Assembly: GCA_003427395.1 (NCBI GenBank)
Contig: BFEA01000037.1
Location: 115,141-179,140 of the forward strand
Length of the DNA: 64,000 bases
Direction: 5' to 3'
From: Chara braunii
Lineage: Eukaryota > Streptophyta > Charophyceae > Charales > Characeae
A model generated the notes under the pieces. That model searched no databases. It was not told where the DNA came from and was given only the letters and a program-made list of their open reading frames with translations. Made by a program: the position numbers and the translations under genes. Of the stretch, positions 1 through 10,699 are shown one piece after another; within the stretch, counting starts at the first letter, position 1; each line of letters begins with the position of its first letter.

Positions 1-420
1 AAGGTTACGCGTGCTGATGTGGCAGCCGCGCAACGACGATCGGAGGAGGAGAAGGAGGAGGGGGAGGAGGAGGAGGAGGATGACGATGACGAGTAGGAGG
101 AAAAGAAGAAGAAGAAGAAGAAGAAGAAGAAGAAGATGAATAAAATAAAAAGAAAAGAAAATGATCGCGCGTGCTGACGTGGCAGCCGCGCGATGACGAA
201 CGTACTTGACAAGAAGGAGGAGATGGAGGAGGTGGAGGAGGCCGAGGAGGACGACGAGGAGAAGGAGTAGGAGGAAAAGTAGTAGCAGAAGAAGAAGAAG
301 AAGAAGAAGAAGAAGAAGAAGAAGAAGAAGAAAATGTTACGAAGAAAAGAAGAAGAAGAAGATTTAAAAAAATAAAAATAAAAAATGTTGACCGTGTTGA
401 CGTGGCAGCCGCGGGACGAC
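1..420. repeat. Compound GAG/GAA microsatellite with a higher-order unit
   Basis: Three irregular units, each opening with a block reading TG(C/T)TGA(C/T)GTGGCAGCCGCG (starts near 11, 171 and 394) followed by GGA/GAG-rich and then GAA-rich sequence. The long open frames through it on both strands are poly-Ser/Pro/Glu artefacts of triplet repeats. The junction GCCGCGCAACGACGA (near 23) recurs beside a GAA tract at 15.37 and 15.48 kb, so this may be the end of a second transposon of the kind present at 8.4-16.0 kb (inference). Confidence 0.85.
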
Positions 421-1054
421 TGTCGGCATTGATGAGTTGATGAGGAGGAGGGGATGGAGGAGGTGGAGGAGGACGAGGAGGAGGACAAGGAGGAGGAGGA
501 GAAGGACAACAAGGGGGCGCGGGGACTCTCACCTTGCAGCGATGGGCGCCGGCCGTGGCAGCAGCTGGAGCTCGAGACGATGCGAGGGCAGTCTCAAATG
601 ATTCAAATTTGAAACTGACCCTTTCCCCCCTGCTCCTCCTCCTGGACCCGATTCCCGCGCCCGGGCCCCCCCCCACACGGACGACCACTGGCACTCAGGC
701 CTTCCGAACCCCAGCCGACGACGGGTACCGGCCCGGGAGGAACCCGTTCGCGGGCCTCGAGAACACGTTCTCGCAAACGTGTTCTCGACCCGTTCGCGTG
801 AACGGACGAAGGCCCGCGAACACGTTCGCCGTGCTACGCAGATGTCAAGAAATCTGAAAACTGAAGGGTCGATAGATTTGATCGCGTTCTTTCCAGGAAA
901 AATATTGAAAAAATAAAATAAAATCATTTAGGCCACGAAATAAATCGCAACGGCATTTCGACACATGTTCAATTTGTGCCACGTCCCTGTTCTCCCCATT
1001 GTGCTACCGGTAGCCCTCTTGAACCTATGCTACCGGTCCCCCCGAATTTAGGCC
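421..1054. other. GC-rich spacer with nested inverted repeats
   Basis: No gene is supported. The notable structure is a 13-bp perfect inverted repeat, 757-769 against 776-788 with a 6-nt loop, built on GAACACGTT, flanked by further CCGTTCGCG and GCGAACACGTTCGC copies up to about 832. A/T-rich sequence with AAAATAAAATAAAAT follows at 905-925; the same string is present at 15830-15848 in the hAT-bearing region. Open frames here are short and compositionally biased. Confidence 0.55.
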
Positions 1055-1653
1055 AGCGGGGGGAGTGGTGGTTTAAACCCTTGCCTATATTCGCTGGTCC
1101 TCGGCAGAGTGTGTCCATGGACTTCATGGATACTCTTGTGACCAGCAAAAGCGGTTAACATCACATCTTCGTCATTGTGGACAGGTTCAGTAAGTATGCT
1201 AGACTAATCACTATGCCTGAGACAGCTAGGACTGACCACGTCATCAAGCTATTCATGGGCAACTGGGTAAGTGACTTCTGTCTCCCCACATCTCTTGTGA
1301 GTGACAGGGATGTTAGATTCACTAGCGAACTCAAAGTAGAGCCCAACAGATGGGCCCCCGACTGCAAATGACATCATGGAACCACCCCTGAGTCAAATGG
1401 TCAGGCTGAACAAATGAACAGGGTAGTGCAACACTTGCTATGGAATTATATTAAGCCAAGTCAACATGATTGGAATGAGAAGTTACCTCTCATTGCCAGC
1501 CTGTACAGCAATGCTGCACATACCACTACCGGTAAGACCCCCAACCAGCTGCATCTTTGTTGGAAGCCCACATCTGCTATTGACTTCCTGTTGCCTGAAA
1601 ATCAGCCAACTCCAGCACATGGCAGCATAGAGTTTGTTTTCAAGTACGAATAG
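1055..1653 (+). pseudogene. Ty3/gypsy integrase core (A1), broken
   Basis: Reads GPRQSVSMDFMD (first catalytic Asp region), a TAA stop near 1156, then VDRFSKYARLITMPETAR, SLVSDRDVRFTSEL (second Asp) and, after a frameshift near 1330-1370, ESNGQAEQMNR with the catalytic Glu, ending WKPTSAIDFLLPE. This is the DDE integrase of a gypsy element, which inserts cDNA into the genome. The 976-1158 and 1177-1371 pieces share one frame separated only by the stop. Too many lesions for activity. Confidence 0.85.
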
Positions 1654-1699
1654 ATGCTCCAGCAGCCCGTTGACCACACCAAGAAATCTCAGGATGCCA

Positions 1700-2437
1700 T
1701 GGTATCATCTGAGAACAGACACAGACGACCCTCTGCATTTCAAGTAGGTGAGCGAGCCTGGGCTAAGTCATCTTAGCTGGGACAGGAGCTGGGAATCTCT
1801 CGTAAACTAAGGCCACAATATTTCGGACCCTGACAAGTTTTGGATATTGTAGGAGATCAGCCATTGTAGGAGATCAGCCAGATGGTCAATCATACGTTAT
1901 TTGCATCCCTGGTCACCTCCGTACACACCCTTTTTTCACGCATCCAAACTTGCACCTTTCGCTGAAACCAATCTGTTTCCCTCCACGCGATCAATGTTCC
2001 TCCCAACCATGGACGGACACATCGACATTGATGACCTTGTTGAGCACAAGTTGATGCCTATGCAGGGGACACCCTCCGAAGCCGTACATGCAGTATCGGG
2101 TGCGGTTCAGACACCATAATGATCCTAAAGAAGATCGGTGGTTCACAAGAGAAGAGTTAATGAAGACTGCCCCCCAAATTGTCTCAAGTTATGAACGAAA
2201 TTTGAAAGGGAAGCAATGCTCCTCCCAACCATGGACGGACACATCGACATTGATGACCTTGTTGAGCACAAGTTGATGCTTATGCACGTGACGCCCTCCG
2301 AAACCGTAGATGCAGTATCGGGTGCGGTTCATACACCATAATGATCCTAAAGAAGATCGGTGGTTCACAAGAGAAGAGTTAATGAAGACTGCCCCCCAAA
2401 TTATCTCAAGTTATGAACGAAATTTGAAAGGGAAGCA
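1700..2437 (+). pseudogene. Integrase C-terminal / chromo-like tail (A1), duplicated and broken
   Basis: Weak matches to the GPY/F-type region (FGP...VLDIVGDQP) precede a tail reading LPTMDGHIDIDDLVEHK then YRVRFRHHNDPKEDRWFT and EELMKTAPQIVSSYE, the same layout as A3 at 60.8-61.05 kb. The tail resembles a divergent chromodomain (R-F-x-x-H...EDRWF), inferred to help target insertion. A short duplication of ATTGTAGGAGATCAGCC (about 1846-1880) and the 222-bp tandem duplication disrupt the frame. Confidence 0.75.
1994..2437 (+). repeat. 222-bp tandem duplication in A1 tail
   Basis: Copy 1 is 1994-2215 and copy 2 is 2216-2437, both running from ATG(T/C)TCCTCCCAACC to GGGAAGCA. They differ by a handful of substitutions, for example GGGGACACC against GTGACGCC. 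The period is a multiple of three, so the duplication itself is frame-neutral, though the surrounding frame is already broken. Confidence 0.9.
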
Positions 2438-2501
2438 GCCCACTGTGTAACGACTTCTCTGAGGATTATCGAAGTAAAGGAGGAGGGAGAACAAGGGTTC
2501 T

Positions 2502-3138
2502 TGTCACTCCGCATATTGGCATAGGGCCCTCCAAGAGGCGGGTGCCTGCCCTAAGTGAAAGCAGCCCCCCTGAATCTCAATGAGCCTTGGACGCGTCAAT
2601 TTTTGCAAATCTTGGTGGGCGTCAGACAGTTGCCACGCGCCAGTTGGTTACATCTTCCATGCTCGTGAGAATACAAAAATTTGTGAGCCTTCCAGGCTTT
2701 TCCAGCAACGTGGTCGAAGCAGGGAGCACCGCACATTTGTGCCTTGGTGGTTGGGCATGCCTATCCAGTTCGGTCCCAGGCCATGGTTTGAACGGGCGTG
2801 GGTGCAGGCACTTTGGCCGAGACTGAAGCTACTGCAAAGTCGGTCTCACGGAGCAAGCAAGTGGCAAAGCGCCCGCCATGTTCCATATAGGAAAGGGTCT
2901 GGCTCCCGATGAAATATTCGGGCACTTGGTAGAGCAGGTGGCAGCACTGCTGGAGCGAGCGCTTGCGTGCTGCTGCTAGCGCCAATGCAGAAGCGTGCTC
3001 GTGTGGTACCTCGTGGGAGACAGGACGCTGCTGAGGGCAGCACCATAGCCCAGCCCACGTAGCCAGGCTTGGGCTTGGACAGCCAACGAGAGGTGGTGGT
3101 GGTCTTCCTGTATGGGGGTTGACGACGTGGGTGTAAAA

Positions 3139-3189
<51 letters not shown>

Positions 3190-3553
3190 AAGAAAAAGAG
3201 AGATGAGGATGAGGATGTGAGGGCACGTACCTGGTCGTGGCGATGGTCTACAGGGATGGCATCTTCATATACTTTGGTTGTTGCTGCTGATGTCAACAGG
3301 TTGCATTGTCAATTTGTAGGTTAGTAGTAGTTGTGTGAACGTAGTCTGGGCGTCGAGACCCAAATAGGAGGAAAGACTCTAGATAGTGGTGGCGAGAGTA
3401 TGCTCTCATTGACATTCGGATTCGGTGCTTTGGTTCTCCGTTGATGGAGTATCAGTGCATTTCTGCCTTCTGGACTGCGTTGGACTTTCTGGCTTTCAAT
3501 GTGATTTTGCATTCTGGATTTCTGTCATTTCGCTAACACTCATTTTCCTTGCA
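2502..3553 (+). repeat. LTR of family A (A1 copy)
   Basis: Follows the purine tract at 2473-2498 and ends CCTTGCA, as do the A3 LTRs. Shared landmarks in order with A3 are GCCCTAAGTGAA, CAGACAGTTGC, a CAGGCTTT block, GTACCTGGT and a terminal GATTTTGCA...CATTTTCCTTGCA. It has an added (GA)n tract at 3142-3203. The start TGTCACTCC at 2502 is my best guess, since the first ~60 bp do not align with A3. Confidence 0.7.
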
Positions 3554-3564
3554 ATTTGTATTAT

Positions 3565-4535
3565 TGTAATGAACCCACATCGTCTGACAGTTGTCAACAT
3601 TGCAAGTCCAGAGAAATGTCCATCGGATGATGATTACTAGTAGTAAAAAATTGTGACCAGACAGAATGGGGTGAGATATCATACACAGACGAAGAGAGAG
3701 GAGGAAGAAGAGACAAAGAAGAAGTAAAATGCCCACTCCTGCTTCGGGCTCCCTCCTCTGCTGCCACCTCAACAATCAATAGTCTGAACGACTATCCGAG
3801 TATCCTCAATGTGCCACGTGGCACGTCCAATCAGTTCCACATCAGCATCAAGAACAATGTTGAAATGAAGACCACCACGTACGTATCCTCAAACTCTCCA
3901 CAGTCCTAATATCCTCTTGAAGTGACGACGAACAGAACAGCAATGTCGATTACGTAGTCCCCTCAATAGAACACATGGCAGCAACCACGTCAGCGAAGGC
4001 GCATGGAAGCTGCCACGTCAGCATGCCAAGAAGACAGGAACAAGCCGGCCACCTTGCCGGACTAGCAACGCCTCCCCAAGTCAGAATGCTAGCAGCGTCG
4101 AGCCAGCGTTGAAGTCAATGCGTGAAGTCTGCATCAACGCAAGACAGAATGAATGTCAAAGCCAGGAAGTCAACTCTTATGTAATGTTGACACGGGGTCT
4201 GGGACCCGGATGCTGTATCCCTCGGCCGTCCAGATCTCAATGCGAATGAGGGATCAATTCGGCCTGAAACCGAATTCCCTCCGACCTGGATGTTGTCTGG
4301 GTACCTGCGCACAACAAGTGAGTGTATCCAACCCAGGGCCTGGGTGCGGTACCTTTGACTCTACAATTGATTTTGACTCTTGAATTTCCTGTGTGCAGTG
4401 TTCGGTCACACAACCACGCTCGACAAACTCGGGTCTGAGCGTGTCTTGGTCACATAGCCCAGCGCAGACCTTCTCAGGTTTGCATGGCCTGGGGCTGAGT
4501 ACCAAGCCCCAAGCTACTTCTGAACAGGGATTACA
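3565..4535 (-). repeat. 3' LTR of B-I
   Basis: On the plus strand it runs from TGTAATGAACCC to CAGGGATTACA, giving a 971-bp LTR with 6-bp terminal inverted repeats. It contains the perfect palindrome GTGCCACGTGGCAC at 3811-3824 and the 12-mer GCCACGTCAGCA at 4012-4023. The minus-strand sequence immediately before it is purine-rich, as expected of a polypurine tract. Confidence 0.88.
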
Positions 4536-4589
4536 TTCATGCCGGCCCATTTTTTAGTTCCACCGCATAAATATTTAAGACTTTAACCC

Positions 4590-5150
4590 TCGTTCATAAG
4601 CAGCGACAATATCAAGAGCAGTTTCAAGTAGTTCTCGTTTACTAAACCATCTGTCCTCAAATGGTGTTTGAGTTTTAAAACGTACCTTGAACTGCTTCTA
4701 AGGTCGTTCACGTCCTCCCGTAGAGAAGTAACCATGCTCTATGATTCTGTCAACCTCGTATCCGCCATCCATGTCTGGTGAAATCATAGAGGGTCTGTGA
4801 GGAAATTCATTTCCTTCTACGTAAGGCAGCAATTTGGATGCATGAAAGACATGATATGTCTTGAGATGAGGGGGAATATCAATTCCATAAGACGGTCCCT
4901 CCGCATCTCCAATTACCTTGAGAACTCCTCAGGGTTCAAAATAGACAGGTAACAATTTCTGGGACACATCTTCTTCTAGTGAAAACTCTTTAGATTTTAC
5001 CCAAACAAAATCACCCTCTTTGAATGTAGACGGTCGACGGTGCCTCTTGGCTTGTTCAATCACCCGTAGCTGAGCTCTCCTTAGATTATCTTTAACTTTC
5101 TGTATGTCCTCTTGAAATAAGATTGCATACTCTTGGGTCCCTGGGGGCAG
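4590..5150 (-). pseudogene. Integrase C-terminal region and chromo-like tail of B-I
   Basis: Minus-strand translation gives FKEGDFVWVKSKEFSLEE, a GPY/F-like motif in which the Trp codon of the GPW motif is TGA (near 4935), then YGIDIPPHLKTYHVFHASK, and a tail FKVRFKTQTPFEDRWFSKRE. B-II has TGG and CAG at the two positions where B-I has TGA and TAG, so these are simple decay. The domain follows the integrase core and is thought to bind chromatin or DNA. Confidence 0.78.
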
Positions 5151-5153
5151 ACA

Positions 5154-5594
5154 CTAGTCCGAGTTTAGTACATCAATGGAACGTTTAGGCTTCCACTCTT
5201 TGTGAAGTGCATTCGGGGTTCTTCCCGTGGAAGTATGAACACTATTGTTATATGCACTCGCAATTTTGGGTAAGTTCTCGTCCCAATCAATCTGATCGGG
5301 TCTAATATACATACGCAAAAGTTGCTGGCACTGACGATTCATCTGTTTAGTCTGACCATTCGTTTCGGGATACCTCCCTGACGACATGGTCAACCGTGTG
5401 CCATAAGCTTCCATCAGCTTTTGCCATGGCAGACTGGTGAACCTGAAATCTCGATCAGACACAATGGTTTTGGAAAAACCATACTCAGTAACCCATCGCA
5501 TCTGGAATTTCTGAATGACAAGTTCAGTACGCGCTTCTGCTGGTAAGGAAACAAACATAGTGTATTTAGTGAAACGACCCACAATTACCGTCAC
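5154..5594 (-). pseudogene. Integrase catalytic core of B-I, catalytic Glu replaced
   Basis: A 146-codon open frame reading GRFTKYTMFVSLPAEARTE, KTIVSDRDFRFTS (second catalytic Asp), ETNGQTKQMNR and KPKRSIDVL. In gypsy integrases the third acidic residue lies in GQTE; here the codon is AAA (Lys), while B-II has GAG. The first Asp (SISIDFMS) is just upstream in the overlapping frame ending at 5591, so a frameshift separates them. Role: strand transfer of cDNA; inactive as written. Confidence 0.85.
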
Positions 5595-6566
5595 TTGACT
5601 ATAATCATTGCGACTTTACTCATGAAGTCAATTGAGATAGACTCACCTGGTTCCCTTGGTACAATTAATGGCTTGAGAAGTCCAAGGGGGTTCTCGTGCG
5701 ACGGCTTGTTTCTCTGACACACTAAACAAGTATGGACATATGTTAGTACATCTTCTTTAAGTCTCTTCCATTCGAAACGTTCTCTGACTTCAACATATAT
5801 TTTCTTGAAACCAAAGTGACCCTCAGAATCGTGACATTCCCCGATCAATACACTCTTGATCTCTTCCTTATGAGGAATATACAATCTTTGTTCGGTTTGG
5901 TCAATCAAGAACAACAAGTCATCAGTCATTCTATAGTTGGGTAGTTGGGATGAATCTCGCTCAAGGATATTTATAATTGGTTTACACATACGATCAGTAG
6001 CATATCCTTGGCGAATCTGGTCTTTCAAGTCGTTCCAAACATCCAAGTAAGAGACAATTGCACTAAAGAAGTCACTCCGTTTGGACAATGCATCTGCAAC
6101 CACATTAGACTTTCCTTTGATTGTTTTCAACTCAAAATCAAAAGAATAAATGAATGCAGACCATCGAACCAGTTTATCAGAGAGCCTCGGTTGTGCCTTT
6201 ATCCACTTCAGGGTAGAGTGGTCTGAGTACACAGTGAAGTGCCTTCCTAACAAGTAGTGCTTCCACATGTTACGCGCATGGACTAAGGCATACAACTCTT
6301 TCATAGGTGGAGTTGGCAACCTTTTCAGACGGCAGTCGCGCAAACATAAACTCTATGAGCCTATAGCCCTTGTCGTCATCTTGCTGTAGAACAACTCCAA
6401 TCCCATACTGACTTGCATCAGTGGTGACAATGAAAAGCAAAGACGGGTCAGCAATCTTAAGGACCGGGCAGTGAGTTAGGGCATACTTCAATTTCCGAAA
6501 GGAAGACTCGCAATCCTTATCCCACAACCAGATAGTTTTTTTCTTTAACAATCTTCGCATAATCAC
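5591..6566 (-). pseudogene. RNase H domain and integrase zinc domain of B-I
   Basis: Two overlapping frames: 6566-6270 contains the RNase H start (VTTDASQYGIGVVLQQ) and 6343-5591 contains the rest (YSDHSTLKWIK, NVVADALSKR), joined by a frameshift near 6310 where B-II reads straight through. The second frame continues into an intact HHCC zinc-binding module (GECHDSEGHFG ... HTCLVCQRNK) and SISIDFMS. RNase H degrades the RNA strand during reverse transcription; the HHCC module folds the integrase N-terminus. Confidence 0.85.
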
Positions 6567-6659
6567 TGAGAAGTTCCTAGCAAACTTCCTGTAGTAACTG
6601 GCTAAACCAAGGAAATATCATAATTCCGTTATAGACTTAATTGTTGAAATCTTCTTCTC

Positions 6660-7222
6660 TTTTGGCCTTAGGCCTTCCTCGTTCACTATGTGTCCTAAGT
6701 TAACACTTCGGACTTAGCAAACTCTGACTTTTTGGGATTGATCTTGAAGTTGCCCTCACGCAACTTCCCTAGCACCAGATGAAGATGCTTCTCATGATCT
6801 TCTAGTTTCTTGCCGTACACTAGAATATCATCAAGATAGACGATGACGAACTTATCTCGCCACTGACGAAATAGTTCATTCATAGACCTTTGAAAGGTCG
6901 CGGGGGCATTAGTCAGTCCGAAGGGCATCACCATAAACTCGTAATGGTCATACCTAGTTCGGAACGAAGTCTTGTGTCGATCCGTAGGTTCCACCTCGAT
7001 CTGGTGGTATCCAGACTTTAGATCAATCTTACTGAAGAACTTGCAGCCTTGCAACTGGTCCAACAAGTCGTCAATACGTGGTAGAGGTTCGACATTCTTA
7101 ACAGTGACGGCATTCAACCCTCTGTAATCAATACAGAGACACAACTCACCTTCCTTTTTGGACACAAATAAGGTGGGCACCATAAGGAGAAGAGCTTAGG
7201 AGACTCCTTTTTCTGTTAAGTC
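6660..7222 (-). pseudogene. Reverse transcriptase of B-I
   Basis: The best-preserved piece is 7183-6695: IDYRGLNAVTVKN, FFSKIDLKSGYHQIEVE with the first catalytic Asp, [18 protein letters not shown], and VIVYLDDILVYGK with the YxDD pair. The frame is lost at both ends: upstream through indels near 7185-7200, where B-II reads [11 protein letters not shown], and downstream at 6695 just before the usual LGH motif. The catalytic core is therefore intact but not in one reading frame with its neighbours. Confidence 0.88.
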
Positions 7223-7912
7223 CTACAATTGTTTTCTTAATTCCTCAAGTTCCCTAGGAGACATCCGATAGATAGGGCCCTTGGGAATCTTATTACTAGA
7301 AATCATTTCGATTGTGTGCTTAATAACACGTCCAGTTATTCCTGTCGGTTCGAAAAATAACTCTTTATACTCACTAAGGAGTTTTTCACTCGAAGGAGGG
7401 TAGGAAGTAGAGCATTCACCTGCTTTCCTAACTAAAACCATCGATCGAATACAACCAAAAAAGAGACTAGAGTCAGACCCAGACTTATGAAACGGTTTGA
7501 TAAGTTTCAATTCAAATTGTGCGTCTTGCAATTGCACAACCTTCTCTTTGAACTTAATGTATGGGTTGGCTTCCTCATGCCAATCCATTCTCAGAATCAA
7601 GTCGAACGGTAGGTTCTTTTCTACAAGGAAGGATACCTCGTGAAGAATTACCTTCCCTTCCTTGGTTCGAAATCGACACTTCACACAATCAACATAATGC
7701 GAGACAGTGATCGTGCTTTTGTCAGCCTAAACAGACGTGATAGGTCTAGACAGGTTCTTCACCTTCATTCTAAGATGCAACTTGCGGATTGCTTTCTCGG
7801 ATATGTAGGATCGTGCGGATCCTGAATTCAACAGAGCACCTACGCGTGTACGTGCGATTTCTATGTCCGCGAGTAGTAGGTCACCCTTAGACTTAGCTTT
7901 CTTATAGGCCAC
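7223..7912 (-). pseudogene. Aspartic protease and linker of B-I
   Basis: The 7912-7727 piece contains VGALLNSGSARSYISEK; the retroviral-type active site is normally D-S/T-G, so Asp is replaced by Asn. A TAG follows at ITSV/ADKST, where B-II has CTG. The 7684-7223 piece continues with FLVEKNLPFDLILRMDW and the protease-RT linker ending [13 protein letters not shown] before a TAG that corresponds to CAA in B-II. The protease would cleave the Gag-Pol polyprotein. Confidence 0.8.
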
Positions 7913-8099
7913 AAGCTTCGTAATGCCAGTAACTCGTTACCAAGCTCGTCAAGAGAGTCGTCCAGAGAGATAGAACATAAGACAGGTTCAAGGTGTCCCG
8001 GACGATGGGCCGAAGAAGAACCATCCTCTACCATGTGAGTCAAAGGGTTGGAAGGGTTAGTAGGTACCTTACCTTCATCTTTGTCCAAACCCTTAGACT

Positions 8100-8415
8100 C
8101 AGTAGGAGCAGATGCTACTCCTACTGGCGGCTCGCTTTTGGGTTACGAATCAACGGGCACCATGCAATTACATGCCCCGCAATGCCACATTGTCCATTCA
8201 TTTCTGCCACGTTTTTTGTGACAGACCCATCTTCTCCCAAAGCTTCCCGGCCGCAATTCCGAGGTGCTCTGAGAACGAGCGTGGCTTTTTCTTCTTAACC
8301 GGCGGTCGTGGTCCTCCCTTGTTGACCACGGCAGCAGTGACTTCCCCCTTCCTAGAATCACTGCTGCTTGTCACACCCTCGGCCTCCAATGGCCACTTCT
8401 CCACGGTATCTTCAT
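8100..8415 (-). pseudogene. Gag C-terminal part with damaged zinc knuckle (B-I)
   Basis: Homologous to B-II 40.17-40.45 kb. The minus strand reads RSLVVFYEDTVEKWP and SRKGEVTAAVVNKGG in one frame, then a knuckle remnant QCGIAGHVIAWCP; B-II has the full CLKCGIVGHGIALC (CX2CX4HX4C). B-I has lost the first Cys with a ~9-nt deletion. Homology stops at about 8415-8440, where the hAT-like insertion starts; the N-terminal part of the same gag resumes at about 16035. Confidence 0.75.
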
Positions 8416-8439
8416 AAAAAACGACAAGGCTGCGATCCT

Positions 8440-9190
8440 GGCGCTTCTGGCGCCAAAGTATCTGCTTCCCTGCTATGTTTCCCCTTGGCTGCGGCCGAAT
8501 TCGGCCACGGCCGCGACCGTCGGTCGTGGCCGGGACCCCCCCGACCGCGGCCGCTTCGAACTTCCGGCCGCAACCGCGACCGAAATGGGAAGGGGTTTCG
8601 GGAGAGGGGAGCGGGTTTCGGGTGGGGGTGGGGCGGCGCACGCCCTCGAAGTGGCAGACCAACAAAAAATAAAAAACGGGGGGGTCCTACACATGGGTTT
8701 AACAGGGTGGGCCGGAAAAATTCATGCGTCCACCGGACTGCGGTTCGTTCATGCACGTGGGTAGGGGGGAGGGTAAGCAACACAGAAAATATACATGCGT
8801 CCCCTGTGGATTCGTTTTTTGGGTGGTGGGGGTATCTGGTCGACACCGTGGGGGGATGGGGGTCCGCCGGTTCCGTGGGTTGGTTTGTCGTTGGGTTTAG
8901 TGGGGGAGGGGGGGCGGTCGGGGCACTGCGTGGGTTTGGGTTCAAGTGTTGAAGTGCAAGTACATAGTCTCCCGCTGCAAGCGCTGGGATATTGGGTACT
9001 TGAACTTGGACATCGGGGGCGTGGGGGTTGGGTGGGGGTCGGGTGGGGGTGCAGCGCCAGGCGGGCTTCGGTTGAGTGGGTTTTGAGTGGGGGTTAGGGC
9101 GTGGGGTTTGGGTGGGGCCTCGATGGGGGTGCATATGGCAGAGCAGAGGCAGGCATCAATTTCATTCGTGAGGCTGGTGAAATAACACAT
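8440..9190. other. GC/G-rich subterminal region of the hAT-like element
   Basis: Contains the 14-bp perfect palindrome GGCCGAATTCGGCC (8493-8506), GACCG/CGGCCGC clusters up to about 8590, then strongly G-rich plus-strand sequence (8690-9130). Runs at 9015-9049 fit a G-quadruplex pattern of several G3-G5 tracts with 1-3 nt loops. The long open frames here on both strands are Gly/Trp/Pro-rich composition artefacts; no gene is supported. Confidence 0.6.
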
Positions 9191-9698
9191 TGATTAGTAT
9201 ATCATCCATATTTGGCATACCAAATTTAGAACACATTCACAATGAGGGCAACCATAACATGCATGTGTGTGGCATCAGACAAAGATATAATTTGCAACAT
9301 TGTGACAACAATTCCCATTTTGTCCGAGATATTTAAGACAACAAACCACTCACCAAACAACAGCGACTCACATGCAAAAGCGAGTGTGGAAGAGGAGCGT
9401 GTAGAAGAACAAGACAGTGAAAATAAAACTCCACTCCAAATGCATATGTACATGTCAGAAGCCAAAAACCGCCAACGTCAACCGAACCGTGACACACGGT
9501 ACCTCACAAAAAAACTAATGCGATCGTACCATCCGTCCCTGTGGAAACTACCCCATCAAAACAATGTCCAGTACAAAACTATGATACAACCTCGAGCAAC
9601 AACATCAACATGACTATGAAACTACCCTGTCAAAACGACGTCCTAAAAAAAAAAAAAAAAAAAAAAAGGCGCTAACGCCTCCCTCTCCCTGCGGAAGG
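9191..9698. other. Region downstream of the hAT-like gene, direct repeats and A23
   Basis: Balanced composition, no convincing gene. Two direct copies of GAAACTACCC(C/T)(A/G)TCAAAAC lie at 9543-9568 and 9617-9642 (74-bp spacing), followed by an A tract (9645-9667) and the short inverted repeat GGCGCTAACGCC. On the coding (minus) strand this would be 3' untranslated or subterminal sequence. Confidence 0.5.
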
Positions 9699-10646
9699 TC
9701 AAGAACCTCTACCTCTGAAAGGACGCCCGTGGGCTCTCCCGGTGGACTGTCGACCACGCGCTCCTCCCGGGCCCCCTCCAGCACCTGTGCCCTGCACACC
9801 GCTGATGTATGCCGCCTGTGCTGCCGGGGACACAGCCGCTCTATGTCTGCGGACTGCACTGTCGATCGGCTCGGACTCTGTGTCCGCGTCCTTGTCCTCG
9901 GCCCCCGCTGCAACAATCGTCTGTTGCTGCCTCTGAATCGCTTCCAATGCTGCCTGGCTGGCGGCGATCTCCGCTGCGAGTCGAGCCTCGACGTCCATGA
10001 AAGTGCTATGCCGTCTAGTCCCACGACGCATCAGCAACCCCTCCTCGCCGGATGTGTAATGTTGACCCTGCTGCATGTCCGCAGCTGTCCCTGGGGCCGG
10101 AATCGGCGGTGGGATCAAAACTCTCCTTGTCGCTGATCGAGACAAACCGAGCATGCGGCCTGCCGTATGAAGACTCGGACGTCCGGAGCCACCCTCGCAG
10201 CTGCCCGCAACCTGAAACCGTGGTGACAAACTACCTGCGAAGACGCCCCTCCCGACGTCGTAATCCGCCCTCATCCGGTCCGAGACCCGGCGATGAGCTG
10301 CCCATCCGCCGGCAACACCACCTGCGACAGGTGTCGGGGAACCGGCAACGGGCGCACGGGGCGTAGTCACGTCAGCGCCGCCCTCCGTGCTCCGTGTGGG
10401 TGGCGGAGGCATCGATCTGGAAGATCCGCCGCCGTCACTACGGCGGCCCGACCCGCCATCAACCGGGTCGGACACCCTCCCTCTATTGTCGCTGAGCGAC
10501 GACCCTGACCATCTAGGGCTATCCACGATGTAGGGCGGGGGCGAATACGCCCCTCCAGAAGGGCGCCTCTCGTCGCTCCTGCGGCCCGTGTGGGGGAAAG
10601 GGTCATGTGAACCGAGTCGCGCCAAATCGTGGGCGTCAAAACCAGC
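9699..10646 (-). pseudogene. C-terminal tail of the hAT-like protein (open, preceded by TAG)
   Basis: A 308-codon open frame reading RLGSHDPFPHTGRRSDERRP, several Ser/Gly/Pro-rich stretches, an amphipathic segment MDVEARLAAEIAASQAALEA plus IQRQQQ, and an RGG-like end (GRPFRGRGS) with TGA at 9699. It continues upstream in the same frame as the acidic repeat exon, separated only by TAG at 10647-10649. No catalytic motif is visible. It looks like a disordered or coiled accessory tail; function unknown. Confidence 0.55.
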
Positions 10647-10699
10647 CTACGCGAAGGCCTTGGGCCGTGTGAGAGGTAGTAAAGGCACTGGCGGGTCCC

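Larger units (their letters stand above)
1055..3553 (+). mobile_element. Ty3/gypsy retrotransposon fragment A1 (integrase, chromo-like tail, 3' LTR)
   Basis: Homology to the full-length copy A3 starts inside the integrase region near 1055 and runs through the integrase core, the C-terminal chromo-like domain, a purine-rich tract (2473-2498) and an LTR ending in CCTTGCA at 3553. Everything 5' of integrase is absent, so it is a 5'-truncated copy. It carries in-frame stops, frameshifts and a 222-bp internal tandem duplication, and is not functional. Element B-I begins 11 bp downstream. Confidence 0.85.

Noticed and set aside
1-700. Long open frames (for example 229 codons on the minus strand, 5-694).
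   Set aside because: Poly-Ser/Pro artefacts of GAA/GAG triplet repeats; open on both strands and without motifs.
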